DNA from: Natrinema amylolyticus_A
Lineage (GTDB): Archaea > Halobacteriota > Halobacteria > Halobacteriales > Natrialbaceae
Reading direction: 5' to 3'
Assembly (NCBI RefSeq): GCF_042678045.1
Contig: NZ_JBHUDI010000013.1
Coordinates: 1-64,000, forward strand
Length of the DNA stretch: 64,000 bases
Translations under genes and position numbers: made by a program
The notes under the pieces: model-generated
Database searches by the model: none
Seen by the model: only the letters and a program-made list of their open reading frames with translations
Told to the model about the DNA's origin: nothing
Part shown: piece after piece, positions 50,167 through 59,511 of the stretch
How the letters are laid out: each line of letters opens with the position of its first letter
Position numbering within the stretch: the stretch's first letter is position 1

Positions 50167-52080
50167 TCAGAGCCGCCGTCCGAGCATCTCGCCGTCGTAG
50201 TAGGCGCGATCGAGCTTTCGCGGCGAGACGGCGTCGCCGATCCGGTACACCGAGTCTCGCTGGGAATCCAGTTCGAGGTAGAGGTCCTCGTCGGCGTGCC
50301 GTCGCCCGACGACGACGACGGTATCCGGCGACCGGGTCTCCCGATCACCGGTCAGCGTGTTTCGCAGCGTCGCCGTCCCGGCCGCGTCGACCGCGTCGAG
50401 CGTGTGGTTCCCGGTGAACGTCGCACCGCGTCGCTGTAGCTGAGCGACGAACTCCGGGAGGTTCGGCTGTTCGGTTCGGAACCCGGGATAGTGATCGCGC
50501 GAGACCATCTCCACATCCTGGTCCCGGGAGAGCAACTCGAGGCCGGTCTGGATCGTGATGACCCACCGATTGTCGTCGAACAGGAGTACGTCCTCACCGA
50601 CCTCGGCGCCGGTGAGGACATCGAACGCGTTCACAACCTCTCCCTCGAAATCGTACTCGTCGACGTCCGGTGGCGTCGCCCCCGTCGCGACCACGACGGC
50701 GTCCCACGACGGGTCGACGTCCGCGGCCGTCACGGGCGTCTCGAGTTCGACGGTGACGCCGGCGTCGATCACCGCAGCCTCGAGATCCTCGAGCGACCGC
50801 CGGAACGGCTCGAACGCCCCATTGGCTGCGAACTCGAGTTGTCCGCCGAGGCTGTCGCTCGCCTCGCGGATCGTGACGTCGTGACCACGGTGGGTCGCGA
50901 CCGCGGCGAAGCGCATCCCCGCCACACCGCCGCCGACGATGAGGACGGTCTGGGGAATCGCGGCGGGCTCTTCGTCGGCGAGCGGCGGCAACTGGGTCTC
51001 CCGACCCGTCCGTGGGTCGACCACACACTCGACGTGACCGCCGTGAGCGTGGCCGTAGACGCCCTCGAGACACTTCTGGTTGCACTGGATACAGCGGTCG
51101 AAGCGCTGGTCCGCCCGCGCCTTCTCGAGGGTCTTCGCATCGGCGAGCAACTGGCGAGTAAAGGAGACGAAATCGACGCCAGCCTCGAACAGGTCCGCGG
51201 CGTCGTCGACCGACGTGAATGGGAGTCGTCCCATGACCGGGACATCGACGATGTCGACGACCGTCTCGATCGGTTCGCGGAGGTCCGGCGGCGTCGCGCC
51301 GACGCCCGCGTGGGTCATGTGATAGGTCGCTCTGGTCCCGAGCGTACACGAAAGATAGTCATAGCCTTCGAGGGCGTCGAGAATGGCCGGCACGTCCTCG
51401 AACTCGTAGCCGCCGTATTCGAGTTCGGCCAGCGAGAGGTGGAGTCCGACGGGACCTGTGGTCCGGTCGCCCACCGCGGCGAGCGCCTCGTTGACGAACC
51501 GGGCTCGGCCGCACCAGTCGCCGCCGTACTCGTCCTCGCGTGTGTTGTATCGGGGCGAGAGAAACTGTCGCAACACCGAGAACGGTCCGGCCGCGAGTTC
51601 GACGCCGTCGAAGCCGGCCCGCTCGAGGTTCGCCGCAGCGGTGCCGAAGCCAGCGATCACGTCGTCGATCTCGGCGTGGGACATGGGCTTCGGCATCTCG
51701 TAGGTGGCGTCGGAAGCAGCCGGGGACGGTGCAAGCTGGGGTTGCATCCGCCAGTCGCCGGTCTCCTCTGCACCCGTGTGCGTGAGTTGGCCGACGATCG
51801 GCGTTCCGGTCTCGTGGACGGCATCGGCGACGTTGCTGAGTCCAGTGACGGCACGATCGGCGTACGCGTCGATGAACGACGGACCGCTCGCGGACGAGTG
51901 GGCGAGCATCTGGGCAGGGCCGACGATCAGGCCAGCGCCACCTGCCGCCCGCGCCGCGAGGTGTGCCGCGAGTTCGGTCGATGGGACGCCGTCGTCCACG
52001 AATCGGGTTCGAACGGGTCGAAACACACCGCGTGTCGACGTCTCGAGCCCGTCGAAAGTCCCCTCTTCGAACAGATTCAT
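50167..52080 (-). CDS. OYE-type NADH:flavin oxidoreductase / 2,4-dienoyl-CoA reductase-like
   Basis: 637 residues from the ATG at 52080. N-terminal FMN barrel of the old yellow enzyme family (residues ~1-350), with Q-L-T-H-T-G and S-P-R-Y-N-T-R-E-D-E-Y-G-G. Then a Cys cluster C-I-Q-C-N-Q-K-C and a later Cys for a 4Fe-4S centre, and a C-terminal FAD/NAD domain with V-G-G-G-V-A-G-M-R (~380). This architecture matches FadH and trimethylamine dehydrogenase relatives. It reduces activated C=C bonds of acyl-CoAs or enones. Divergent from the acyl-CoA ligase. Confidence 0.85.
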   Translation of the reverse strand: MNLFEEGTFDGLETSTRGVFRPVRTRFVDDGVPSTELAAHLAARAAGGAGLIVGPAQMLAHSSASGPSFIDAYADRAVTGLSNVADAVHETGTPIVGQLTHTGAEETGDWRMQPQLAPSPAASDATYEMPKPMSHAEIDDVIAGFGTAAANLERAGFDGVELAAGPFSVLRQFLSPRYNTREDEYGGDWCGRARFVNEALAAVGDRTTGPVGLHLSLAELEYGGYEFEDVPAILDALEGYDYLSCTLGTRATYHMTHAGVGATPPDLREPIETVVDIVDVPVMGRLPFTSVDDAADLFEAGVDFVSFTRQLLADAKTLEKARADQRFDRCIQCNQKCLEGVYGHAHGGHVECVVDPRTGRETQLPPLADEEPAAIPQTVLIVGGGVAGMRFAAVATHRGHDVTIREASDSLGGQLEFAANGAFEPFRRSLEDLEAAVIDAGVTVELETPVTAADVDPSWDAVVVATGATPPDVDEYDFEGEVVNAFDVLTGAEVGEDVLLFDDNRWVITIQTGLELLSRDQDVEMVSRDHYPGFRTEQPNLPEFVAQLQRRGATFTGNHTLDAVDAAGTATLRNTLTGDRETRSPDTVVVVGRRHADEDLYLELDSQRDSVYRIGDAVSPRKLDRAYYDGEMLGRRL

Positions 52081-52206
52081 GACAGTATGTACCAAAGTAA
52101 CACACTTGAAGGTAGCGTCCGATCGTCGCGTCGATCAGGGACGAGGGTGTCGTCTCGATACCTGCCAGCGCGTATCTGACAGACCTAGTCTATAACGAAT
52201 AAATAT

Positions 52207-52239
52207 ACTCAATTTGTTGTGAAAATCAGGAAATTGAGT
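52207..52239. promoter_or_regulatory. Perfect 9-bp inverted repeat between divergent genes, candidate operator
   Basis: ACTCAATTT (52207-52215) and AAATTGAGT (52231-52239) with a 15-base centre. A TATA-like GTTTTAAAAC follows at ~52240-52250, about 28 bases before the ligase ATG. It probably binds a dimeric regulator of the flavoenzyme and ligase. Confidence 0.55.
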
Positions 52240-52272
52240 TAGTTTTAAAACACCACCAGCACTCGATCGAAT

Positions 52273-53883
52273 ATGGATCGACCACTGCTCGTACCGCAGT
52301 TTTTAGACCGTGCCCGAACGTATTTCGGCGATCAGGAGGCCATCGTCGCTGCGAACGGCGATCGGTTTACGTACGATGAGTTCGGCGACCGGGCCGACCG
52401 ACTCTCGGCAGCACTGCAGGAACGCGGCGTCGAAAAAGGCGACCGCGTCGCCGTCCTCGCGCCGAACACCCACTACCACCTCGAGTCCGTCTACGGGATC
52501 ACCCAGATCGGCGCCGTCCACACGCCGCTGAACTATCGGCTCGTCCCGGCGGATTTCGAGTACATGCTCAACGACTGCGACGTGACCGCGATCATCGCGG
52601 ACCACGAGTACGCCGACCAGGTCGAGGCCGTCCGTGACTCGGTTCCAGTCGAGACGTTCATCGCATCCAACGCCGACGCGGTCGACGGTGACTGGGAGGA
52701 CTTCGACGAGGTCCTCACGGACACCGAACCGACGTACGAGCGGCCCGAGATGGACGAAGAAGACATCATCACGATCAACTACACCTCGGGGACGACGGGC
52801 GACCCGAAAGGTGTGATGCGAAACCACCGCGGCGAGACCATCCACGCCTACTGTTCGTCGGTCCACCGCGAGATCAGCGACGACGACGTCTATCTGTGGA
52901 CGCTGCCGATGTTCCACGTCAACGGGTGGGGTCACGTCTTCTCGATTACCGGGATCGGTGGTACGCACGTCTGTACCCGCGGCGTCGACGCGGCCGACGT
53001 ATTCGAGGCGATCCAGAACGAAGACGTCTCGTACTTCTGTGCCGCCCCAACCGTGCTCAACATGCTGCTCGACTACTACGATGACAACGACCCGGCGACG
53101 ACCGGCGACAACGACGTCCGCGTCGCCACTGCCGGCGCCGCCCCGCCGGAAGCGACGATCCGAACCGTCGAGAACGAGTTCGGCTGGCAGCTCGCCCACG
53201 TCTACGGCGCGACCGAGACTGGCCCCCTCATCGCCACCTCCGAAGTCAAGCGCCTCCTCGAGGACGATCAGGCCCGCTACGACATCAAGAAGCGACAGGG
53301 AATCCCGATGCTCGGCACGGAGATCCGCGTCGTCGACGAGGACGGCAACGAAGTCCCGTGGGACGACGCGACGATCGGCGAGATCGTCGTCCGTGGCAAC
53401 CAGGTTATGGAAGGCTACTGGGAGAACCCCGAGGAAACCGAGCGAGCGTTCAGCGACCGCCTCGAGGGCTGGTTCCACATGGGTGATCTCGCGACCGTCG
53501 ACGAGAACGGCATGCTCGCGATCCAGGACCGCAAGAAGGACATCATCATCTCCGGCGGCGAGAACATCTCGAGTATCGAACTCGAGGACACGCTCTACGA
53601 GCACCCCGAGGTCGCTGAGGTCGCCGTGATTCCGTCCCCGAGCGACCAGTGGGGCGAGACGCCGAAGGCGTTTATCGTGCCGGCCAACGGTAATCCGAGG
53701 GAGCCAGGTGTGACTGCCGAGGAGATCATCGACTTTACCCGCGAGAACCTCGCGAACTACAAGGTCGTTCGCCGGGTCGAGTTCGTCAAGCAACTGCCGA
53801 CGACGGCCACCGGGAAAGTCGAAAAGTACGAACTACGCGAACAGGAGTGGGACGACGAGGAGTCGCTGGTCGGTCAGGGATAA
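52273..53883 (+). CDS. Acyl-CoA synthetase (AMP-forming)
   Basis: 536 residues, ANL superfamily. P-loop-like Y-T-S-G-T-T-G-D-P-K-G (~171-181), Y-G-A-T-E-T-G-P-L (~312), M-G-D-L (~400) then D-R-K-K-D-I-I-I-S-G-G-E-N-I-S, and the C-terminal catalytic Lys in T-A-T-G-K-V-E-K (~513). It activates a carboxylic acid to its CoA thioester; medium- or long-chain fatty or cyclic acids fit, short-chain is less likely. Beside the OYE enzyme it suggests a degradation pathway through CoA esters. Confidence 0.9.
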   Translation: MDRPLLVPQFLDRARTYFGDQEAIVAANGDRFTYDEFGDRADRLSAALQERGVEKGDRVAVLAPNTHYHLESVYGITQIGAVHTPLNYRLVPADFEYMLNDCDVTAIIADHEYADQVEAVRDSVPVETFIASNADAVDGDWEDFDEVLTDTEPTYERPEMDEEDIITINYTSGTTGDPKGVMRNHRGETIHAYCSSVHREISDDDVYLWTLPMFHVNGWGHVFSITGIGGTHVCTRGVDAADVFEAIQNEDVSYFCAAPTVLNMLLDYYDDNDPATTGDNDVRVATAGAAPPEATIRTVENEFGWQLAHVYGATETGPLIATSEVKRLLEDDQARYDIKKRQGIPMLGTEIRVVDEDGNEVPWDDATIGEIVVRGNQVMEGYWENPEETERAFSDRLEGWFHMGDLATVDENGMLAIQDRKKDIIISGGENISSIELEDTLYEHPEVAEVAVIPSPSDQWGETPKAFIVPANGNPREPGVTAEEIIDFTRENLANYKVVRRVEFVKQLPTTATGKVEKYELREQEWDDEESLVGQG

Positions 53884-54102
53884 CAGGAGCTAGTAGTGCG
53901 TTTTTATAGAGGTGTGTTTCTGACTTAAACGAGCGCGCTCCTCCTTACTCACTCGCTTAGCTCGTTCCTTGCGGAAGGGGACTCCGCGCTACCGCTTCAG
54001 TTGAACCTTCGGAACGTCTGCTCTCCGTTACCCGTTCGGAAAGGTGTCATGGAAACCGCTACACACGAGGGTATTTTTGTTCACGTAACCCGATCTGCCA
54101 GT

Positions 54103-54483
54103 ATGTCCGAACGGAACGTCCTCGGCGGAGACCTTGCCACCTGTAGTACTGATCCGATGACCGGTGTCGAGCGCGACGGTTGCTGTGGAACCCATCCCAA
54201 CGACCGGGGTAGACACGAACTCTGCGCAGTGATGACCGAGGAGTTTCTGACGTTCAGCAAAGAACGGGGCAACGACCTCGTGACACCACGCCCGGCGTTG
54301 CAGTTTCCCGGACTCGACCCGGGAGATCGCTGGTGTCTCTGTCTCGGCCGGTGGATCGAGGCGACGCGGACCGAACGCCTCCCGGAGACGACCGTCCCGC
54401 CTGTCGTGCTCGAAGCAACGAACGAGGCAGTGTTGGATTCCGTGGCAATGGAAACGCTCGAAGCTCACGCGTACGACGTGTAA
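54103..54483 (+). CDS. DUF2237 family protein
   Basis: 126 residues from the ATG at 54103. The whole family signature is visible: N-V-L-G-G-D-L-A-T-C-S, T-G-V-E-R-D-G-C-C, H-E-L-C-A-V-M-T-E-E-F-L, G-N-D-L, F-P-G-L-D-P-G-D-R-W-C-L-C and V-V-L-E-A-T-N-E. Five or more conserved Cys suggest metal or redox role. Members are spread through bacteria and archaea without a known activity. Upstream 53884-54102 holds nothing recognisable. Confidence 0.85.
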   Translation: MSERNVLGGDLATCSTDPMTGVERDGCCGTHPNDRGRHELCAVMTEEFLTFSKERGNDLVTPRPALQFPGLDPGDRWCLCLGRWIEATRTERLPETTVPPVVLEATNEAVLDSVAMETLEAHAYDV

Positions 54484-54638
54484 GCAGCGTGGAGGGACGA
54501 AATCGGAGGATCGTACACAGGGTTCCGGATCTCCCCCTCCTCAGTATTCGACCTGCTCCCGGGGAAGGAACCGTTCTATGACGCTATTAAGTCTTGTCAA
54601 CACATCCTTCCCAGGAGTAAAGAACGGAGAACGCCCGG

Positions 54639-55763
54639 TCAGTTGGCCGCGCAGTTGTTCGGGCCGAGTTCGAGCGCTTCGACGTCGCCATCGGGCTGTT
54701 CTTTGCCCCAGTTGATCTGCTTGATCTGGTTGTAGTTTGCGGGTTCGTCGGCGAGGCTCTCGACGATCGTCTCGACGAACGCGTCTTCGTCGCCGGCCTC
54801 AACATAGCTCAGGAGTTCGTTGGTCGATTTCTCGTGGAGGTCGCCGAGGTCGGTGGCAAGCGGGCGGATCGACTCGTCGCTGAAGTGCCCGGGCAACACG
54901 ACGGTTCCGTCGTCAAGATCTGTCAGGCCCTCGAGACTGTCGAACAGTTGGCTCGCAGCCTCGCGGACGGCATCCTCCGCGCTATCCTCGAGGTCCGGCC
55001 GACCGACGCTGCGCAGGAACAGCGTATCGCCGGACAGCAGGGCCTCGCCGAACTGGAACGAGACGCTCCCCGGCGTGTGGCCCGGCGTGTAGACGACCTC
55101 GAGGTCGCGCTCGCCGACGGAGATCGTGTCTCCGTCCTCGATCGTCGTCACCGAACCGAGGTCGCCGGTGTCGGCTTCGTGGAGATAGTACGGGACGTCG
55201 AGTTCGCCGGCGAGCTGGCGCGCGCCCGAGACGTGGTCGGCGTGAGCGTGTGTGTCCGCGACGCCGACGATCTCGAGGTTGCGCTCGTCGGCCGCGTGCA
55301 GGTATTGATCGATGTACTGGCTCGGATCGACGACGATAGCCTCGTCGCCGTCGGAGACGAGATACGAGACACAGCCGGTTCCAGGACGGACGATCTGGAC
55401 GACGCCGTCGACAGCTGTGACGTCGTACTGACGGTGGACACGCCCCCAGCCGTTCATCCCATCAGCGACCGATTTCGCGTCGAAGCCGTGGTCGCGAAGG
55501 AACTCCGCGGCGCGGGCTGACGTGATGCCAGCGACACAGACGACGGCGATCTCCGTCTCTTCGGGCAACTCGTCGAGATTCGTCTCGAGCGACGAATACT
55601 CGGACTCGAGCAACTCATCGTAGATGGGCAGGTTCGTACTCCCCTCGATCTGCCACTCGTCGTAGTCGTCTTCGTTTCGTACATCGAGGACGAAGAGGTC
55701 CTCGGACTCGTCATCGTGGAGACGACGAGCGACCTCCGTAGGGTCGAAATCTTGTGTGCTCAT
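54639..55763 (-). CDS. Rhodanese-metallo-beta-lactamase fusion (persulfide dioxygenase-like)
   Basis: 374 residues from the ATG at 55763. Residues ~8-110 are a rhodanese domain with active Cys76 in V-C-V-A-G-I-T. Residues ~120-330 are an MBL hydrolase with T-H-A-H-A-D-H (His172, His174, Asp176, His177) and H-T-P-G-S. In relatives such fusions oxidise glutathione- or CoA-persulfide; the order is usually MBL then rhodanese, so this is the reversed arrangement. A sulfide/persulfide-detoxifying role is inferred. Gene stands alone with a strong gap on both sides. Confidence 0.8.
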   Translation of the reverse strand: MSTQDFDPTEVARRLHDDESEDLFVLDVRNEDDYDEWQIEGSTNLPIYDELLESEYSSLETNLDELPEETEIAVVCVAGITSARAAEFLRDHGFDAKSVADGMNGWGRVHRQYDVTAVDGVVQIVRPGTGCVSYLVSDGDEAIVVDPSQYIDQYLHAADERNLEIVGVADTHAHADHVSGARQLAGELDVPYYLHEADTGDLGSVTTIEDGDTISVGERDLEVVYTPGHTPGSVSFQFGEALLSGDTLFLRSVGRPDLEDSAEDAVREAASQLFDSLEGLTDLDDGTVVLPGHFSDESIRPLATDLGDLHEKSTNELLSYVEAGDEDAFVETIVESLADEPANYNQIKQINWGKEQPDGDVEALELGPNNCAAN

Positions 55764-56022
55764 ATCATACAATACTACGCAAGACAGATTATTAAATCCG
55801 TTGGATGGATAGATGGCCAGTACCGACAGAGACAGTAGCAGTTCCTGACTGACCGTCGTCGATCGGTCACAGCACTGTTTGACGTGTTAAAGTGGTACAT
55901 TCGGTACCGTCAGCGGACGTATCGGTCATCGTGACCGTCGTCAAAAGGAGATATACATCATCTCCATCTATTGAAATAACGCATTCGATAGAGATATAAT
56001 CGGGCCCTCGCGATGGAATAGT

Positions 56023-56142
56023 ATGGTTTACTATGCGGACAAGCGGTGTTCCACCTGCGGTGGAAAACAAAAACGACGAGCGGACGGTACCGTCTGGTGC
56101 CCGAACTGCGCTCAGTTTTTCCCGCCCGCCGCAAAATCGTAG
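56023..56142 (+). CDS. Very small zinc-ribbon protein
   Basis: 39 codons: C-S-T-C-G-G-K-Q-K-R-R and C-P-N-C-A-Q-F-F form one zinc ribbon. An ATATAAT element about 28 bases before the ATG supports a leaderless transcript. Basic middle suggests nucleic-acid binding. Function unknown. Confidence 0.55.
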   Translation: MVYYADKRCSTCGGKQKRRADGTVWCPNCAQFFPPAAKS

Positions 56143-56194
56143 GTACCCGGGTGGTCGTCACCCACGAGACACCTGCCGTGTGCCGTCCTCGAGA

Positions 56195-56281
56195 CGATAG
56201 TAACAACTGAAACGATTCACACACCAGATCGCACAGCCCTCGTACGATCGGGTGTGCAGTGACGTTCAGTGGCTACGATAG
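56195..56281 (-). mobile_element. MITE-like element, copy C (reverse orientation)
   Basis: Starts CGATAGTAACAACTGAA and ends TTCAGTGGCTACGATAG. Its middle matches copy A base for base over long stretches. The remainder of 56143-56584 has nothing recognisable. Confidence 0.6.
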
Positions 56282-56584
56282 CGGATCCGGTTCGGTCACG
56301 ATCGGCAGCAACGGCCATCCGAGAGACGGCCGCCTGTTCGTCGGTTCCGGCACACCCGAAAGCGGTCCCGCGATTGCACCGGTAATTGGTGGGGAAACCA
56401 CTCCAGTCACGCGCATCGCTCGTCGCGGACTCGCGCGTAGGGGAGATTCTGGCCGCTATCTAGGATCGGGCGAATCGGACCGAACCCGCTGCCGTCGTGC
56501 CGTTTTCGGCTGAAATGGCGTCTGCACGTCGGTAAGGTTTGCACGGGACGATAGACGAAGGGAGACAGTGGGCCAACTCCCCGT

Positions 56585-56908
56585 ATGTCGATTGCCCTGC
56601 GAACGCTCGACGACGGCGCGTGGATCAGCGTCAACGATAGTCGACAGGTGAGCGTCAGCGACGTCTGGTCGCTCGCTACCGGCGCGTTCTGTGATTGTTC
56701 CCCGGCGTACGTCCTGCTCGAGGCGTTCGTCGACGTCGGCGTCGACGGCTCGACCGTCGTCGCCCACGCGGTCGGCCAGTGTCTCGAGTGTGGGACGCGC
56801 GATTCGATCGAGCAGCTCCCGGTCGGCGCCATGATCGACGGCGACTTCCATCCGTACGACCCCGAGGGTGTTCAGTGGCGTCTCGAACGCGACGGCGAGG
56901 GCGCGTAA
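56585..56908 (+). CDS. Conserved hypothetical haloarchaeal protein
   Basis: 107 residues. C-D-C-S-P-A-Y-V-L-L-E-A-F and C-L-E-C-G-T-R-D give two Cys pairs, which may bind one zinc. The fold looks alpha/beta with a hydrophobic core strand V-D-V-G-V-D-G-S-T-V-V-A-H. The C-terminus ends W-R-L-E-R-D. It is just upstream of the siroheme reductase and could be linked to it, but a 172-base spacer separates them. No known function. Confidence 0.5.
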   Translation: MSIALRTLDDGAWISVNDSRQVSVSDVWSLATGAFCDCSPAYVLLEAFVDVGVDGSTVVAHAVGQCLECGTRDSIEQLPVGAMIDGDFHPYDPEGVQWRLERDGEGA

Positions 56909-57080
56909 CTGCTGGTTGAACGTCAGTGTCGGCACGCCCGCAAACCACGTGTCGGTGGCGGGAGACGGGCCAAACTGACATCGAAACCTGATAGTGGCAA
57001 AGACGACCGGGACTGGGGAGACGCGGGGAGAACTGACGACAGACGACGTGTCTTATGCATACCCTCCATATGCGGTCGTA

Positions 57081-58856
57081 ATGGCTACCGACGTCGAGCA
57101 CTGGAAGGACGAACTCTACGGAACCGACATCCGCGACGAGATCGAGCGCTTCGCCGAGGAGGGATGGGAGTCGATTCCAGAGGACGAACGAGACGCCTGG
57201 TTCGAGCGCTTCAAATGGTACGGCCTGTACCACCAGCGGGCCGGACAGGAATCGTACTTCATGATGCGGATCGGCCCAGCTGGCGGCGTCCTCGAGCCGG
57301 GCCAGTTCCGGCGCATCGCCGAGATCGCCGACGAGTTCTCCCGTGGCCCCGCGTCGAACCCGGAGTTCGGCAACGGCTGGCTCGACGTGACCACCCGACA
57401 GGCGATCCAGCTCCACTGGATCCGACTCGAGGACGTGCCCAAAATCTTCGAGCGTCTCGAGGACGCCGGCCTCTCGACGGTTCAGGCGTGTGGTGACTCC
57501 TGGCGAAACATCGTCGGTTGCCCGGTCGCCGGCAAGGACAAACACGAGCACGTCGACGCAGGTGCCCTCGCGAACGACCTCCACGACACGTTCAAGCGGA
57601 ACGAGGCGCACTCTAACCTCCCGCGGAAGTGGAAGGTGTCGGTGACGGGCTGTGACGAGGGCTGTGGCCAGGGTGACATCAATGACCTCTCGTTCGAACC
57701 CGCCGAGAAGGAAATCGACGGGGAGACGGTGACCGGCTACAACGTCCGCGTCGGCGGTGGCCTCTCGCGGAACGAGCCGCGGTTCGCCCGGAACATCGAT
57801 GTCTTCGCCACGCCAGAGCAAGCCGTCGACGTCGCGGGCGGAATCTCCGCGCTCTTCCGCGATCACGGCGACCGCGAGAACCGGTACAACGCTCGCATGA
57901 AGTTCCTCGTCGACGAGTGGGGGCCGGAGAAAGTCCGTGAGACGCTCCAGGAAGACTACGTCGACTTCGAACTCGAGACGGCCGGCGACGACCTCCGGGA
58001 GTCGTACTCGTACAACGCGGGCGACGCCGACGGCAAGCACGACCACGTCGGCGTCCACGAGCAGGCTGATGGGAACGTCTACGTTGGCCTGAACGTCCTC
58101 GTCGGACGGATCGGCGTCGACGATGCCTACGAGATCGCCGACGCAGCCGAAGAGTACGCGTCCGGCGAGGTGCGGCTAACACAGCGTCAGAACATCATCC
58201 TCACCGACGTTCCCGACGAGAACCTCGATACGTTGCTCGAGCAGCCGGTCTTCGAGGAATACAGCCCAGACCCTCATCCGTTCCAGCGTGGGTCGATCGC
58301 CTGTACGGGGACCGAGTTCTGCTCGCTCTCGATCGTCGAGACGAAGAACCGGCAGGTTCGCTACGCCCGCTGGCTCAAGGAGAACGTCAAGTTGCCCGAC
58401 GGCGTCGACGACTTCCACATTCATCTGTCGGGCTGTACGGCGTCGTGTGCCCAGCCCCAGATCGCCGACGTCTCCCTGCGGGGAATGAAAACGCGCAAGA
58501 ACGGCGACCCGGTCGAAGCGCTCGACATCGGCCTCGGCGGCGGGCTCGGGGAGGACCCGGCGTTCGCGTCCTGGGTCGCCGAGCGCATCCCGGCGGACGA
58601 AGTCCCGGGCGCGATCGCGAACCTGCTCGAGAACTTCGCAGCCGCTCGCGACGGCGAGGAGAGTTTCCGGGAGTTCGTCCGCGACCGTGACGACGACGAA
58701 CTCGCGGCGCTGATCGAACCCGAAGAGACGGACTACGACGATCCGTACATGCACAACACGAAGCGAACCTGGTACCCCTACGCCGAGGACGACAGCCTCG
58801 ACGCAAGTCCTGCACCCGCACGGGCCGACGGAACCCCAATTCCGTCCGACGACTAA
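57081..58856 (+). CDS. Siroheme-containing ferredoxin-dependent nitrite/sulfite reductase
   Basis: 591 residues from the ATG at 57081, chosen because a TATA-like element (CTTATGCATAC) lies ~27 bases before it; a longer frame starts at 56994. Two ferredoxin-like half domains and two 4Fe-4S/siroheme domains in the usual alternation. Siroheme ligands: C-T-G-T-E-F-C (Cys408, Cys414) and G-C-T-A-S-C-A-Q (Cys452, Cys456). Assimilatory nitrite or sulfite reduction to ammonia or sulfide; the family does not decide. Next gene starts two bases after its stop. Confidence 0.85.
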   Translation: MATDVEHWKDELYGTDIRDEIERFAEEGWESIPEDERDAWFERFKWYGLYHQRAGQESYFMMRIGPAGGVLEPGQFRRIAEIADEFSRGPASNPEFGNGWLDVTTRQAIQLHWIRLEDVPKIFERLEDAGLSTVQACGDSWRNIVGCPVAGKDKHEHVDAGALANDLHDTFKRNEAHSNLPRKWKVSVTGCDEGCGQGDINDLSFEPAEKEIDGETVTGYNVRVGGGLSRNEPRFARNIDVFATPEQAVDVAGGISALFRDHGDRENRYNARMKFLVDEWGPEKVRETLQEDYVDFELETAGDDLRESYSYNAGDADGKHDHVGVHEQADGNVYVGLNVLVGRIGVDDAYEIADAAEEYASGEVRLTQRQNIILTDVPDENLDTLLEQPVFEEYSPDPHPFQRGSIACTGTEFCSLSIVETKNRQVRYARWLKENVKLPDGVDDFHIHLSGCTASCAQPQIADVSLRGMKTRKNGDPVEALDIGLGGGLGEDPAFASWVAERIPADEVPGAIANLLENFAAARDGEESFREFVRDRDDDELAALIEPEETDYDDPYMHNTKRTWYPYAEDDSLDASPAPARADGTPIPSDD

Positions 58857-58857
58857 C

Positions 58858-59166
58858 ATGGCAGATCGGCTGATGAAAGTCAACGCGTACACGACCCTCG
58901 ATCTCGTCGACGCCGTCGCGAAGGGCCACGACTTCGAGACGGAATCGATGGCCGTCGTGAACGCGACCGCAAACAGAGACGATCCCGACTGCGTCCGGTT
59001 GCAGATCGAACTGGACAACATGACCGAAGACCACCTGCCCGCACATATGGACGCACTCGAGTTGACGCCCGAGCAAGCCCGGACGCTTGCGGCGGACCTC
59101 GAGAAACACGCCACACGCGTCGAAGAGGCAGGCACGCAGCAGACCGAAGACCGGTCCGACGACTAA
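58858..59166 (+). CDS. DUF6360-like small protein
   Basis: 102 residues, co-directional two bases after the reductase. Begins R-L-M-K-V-N-A-Y-T-T-L-D-L-V-D-A-V-A and contains V-R-L-Q-I-E-L-D-N-M and P-E-Q-A-R-T-L-A-A-D-L-E-K-H-A; acidic tail. Similar genes follow haloarchaeal siroheme reductases. Its job, perhaps assembly or regulation of the reductase, is unknown. Confidence 0.65.
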   Translation: MADRLMKVNAYTTLDLVDAVAKGHDFETESMAVVNATANRDDPDCVRLQIELDNMTEDHLPAHMDALELTPEQARTLAADLEKHATRVEEAGTQQTEDRSDD

Positions 59167-59511
59167 TACCCTGCGGTGTGGGCAGCGCGAAACGACCTCG
59201 ACGGTCGGATCGCGTGATAGTATCCTCCGATTCGTTTCGCTGCGCGCTCAATAATAACAATTACCGAAGCGGAGACTCACCACTTCTGCACTCTACTGGC
59301 CGCCCTGCCCACCGCCGAAACATGGTTCGTCCCACAGCGCGGTCACGGACGGATGACCCTGAAACGCGACGTAGATCAGCGACTGGAGACTGTACTGATC
59401 ATCGATCCGGAGTTTCCTTGTGGATGAGAGTCAGAAACAACGCCCTGGCCACGATCGAAACGAGTCGAGTTCGTGGGCGAGTTCCGACAGAGCGTCCGTA
59501 ACTCGAGCTAG
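59167..59511. other. Intergenic region with no recognisable content
   Basis: 345 bases between the DUF6360-like gene and the converging isochorismatase gene. No gene, repeat or hairpin that I can support was seen. Confidence 0.4.

Noticed and set aside
50491..53793. Long plus- and minus-strand frames opposite the flavoenzyme and the acyl-CoA ligase
   Set aside because: Both are shadows created by the high third-position GC of the real genes.
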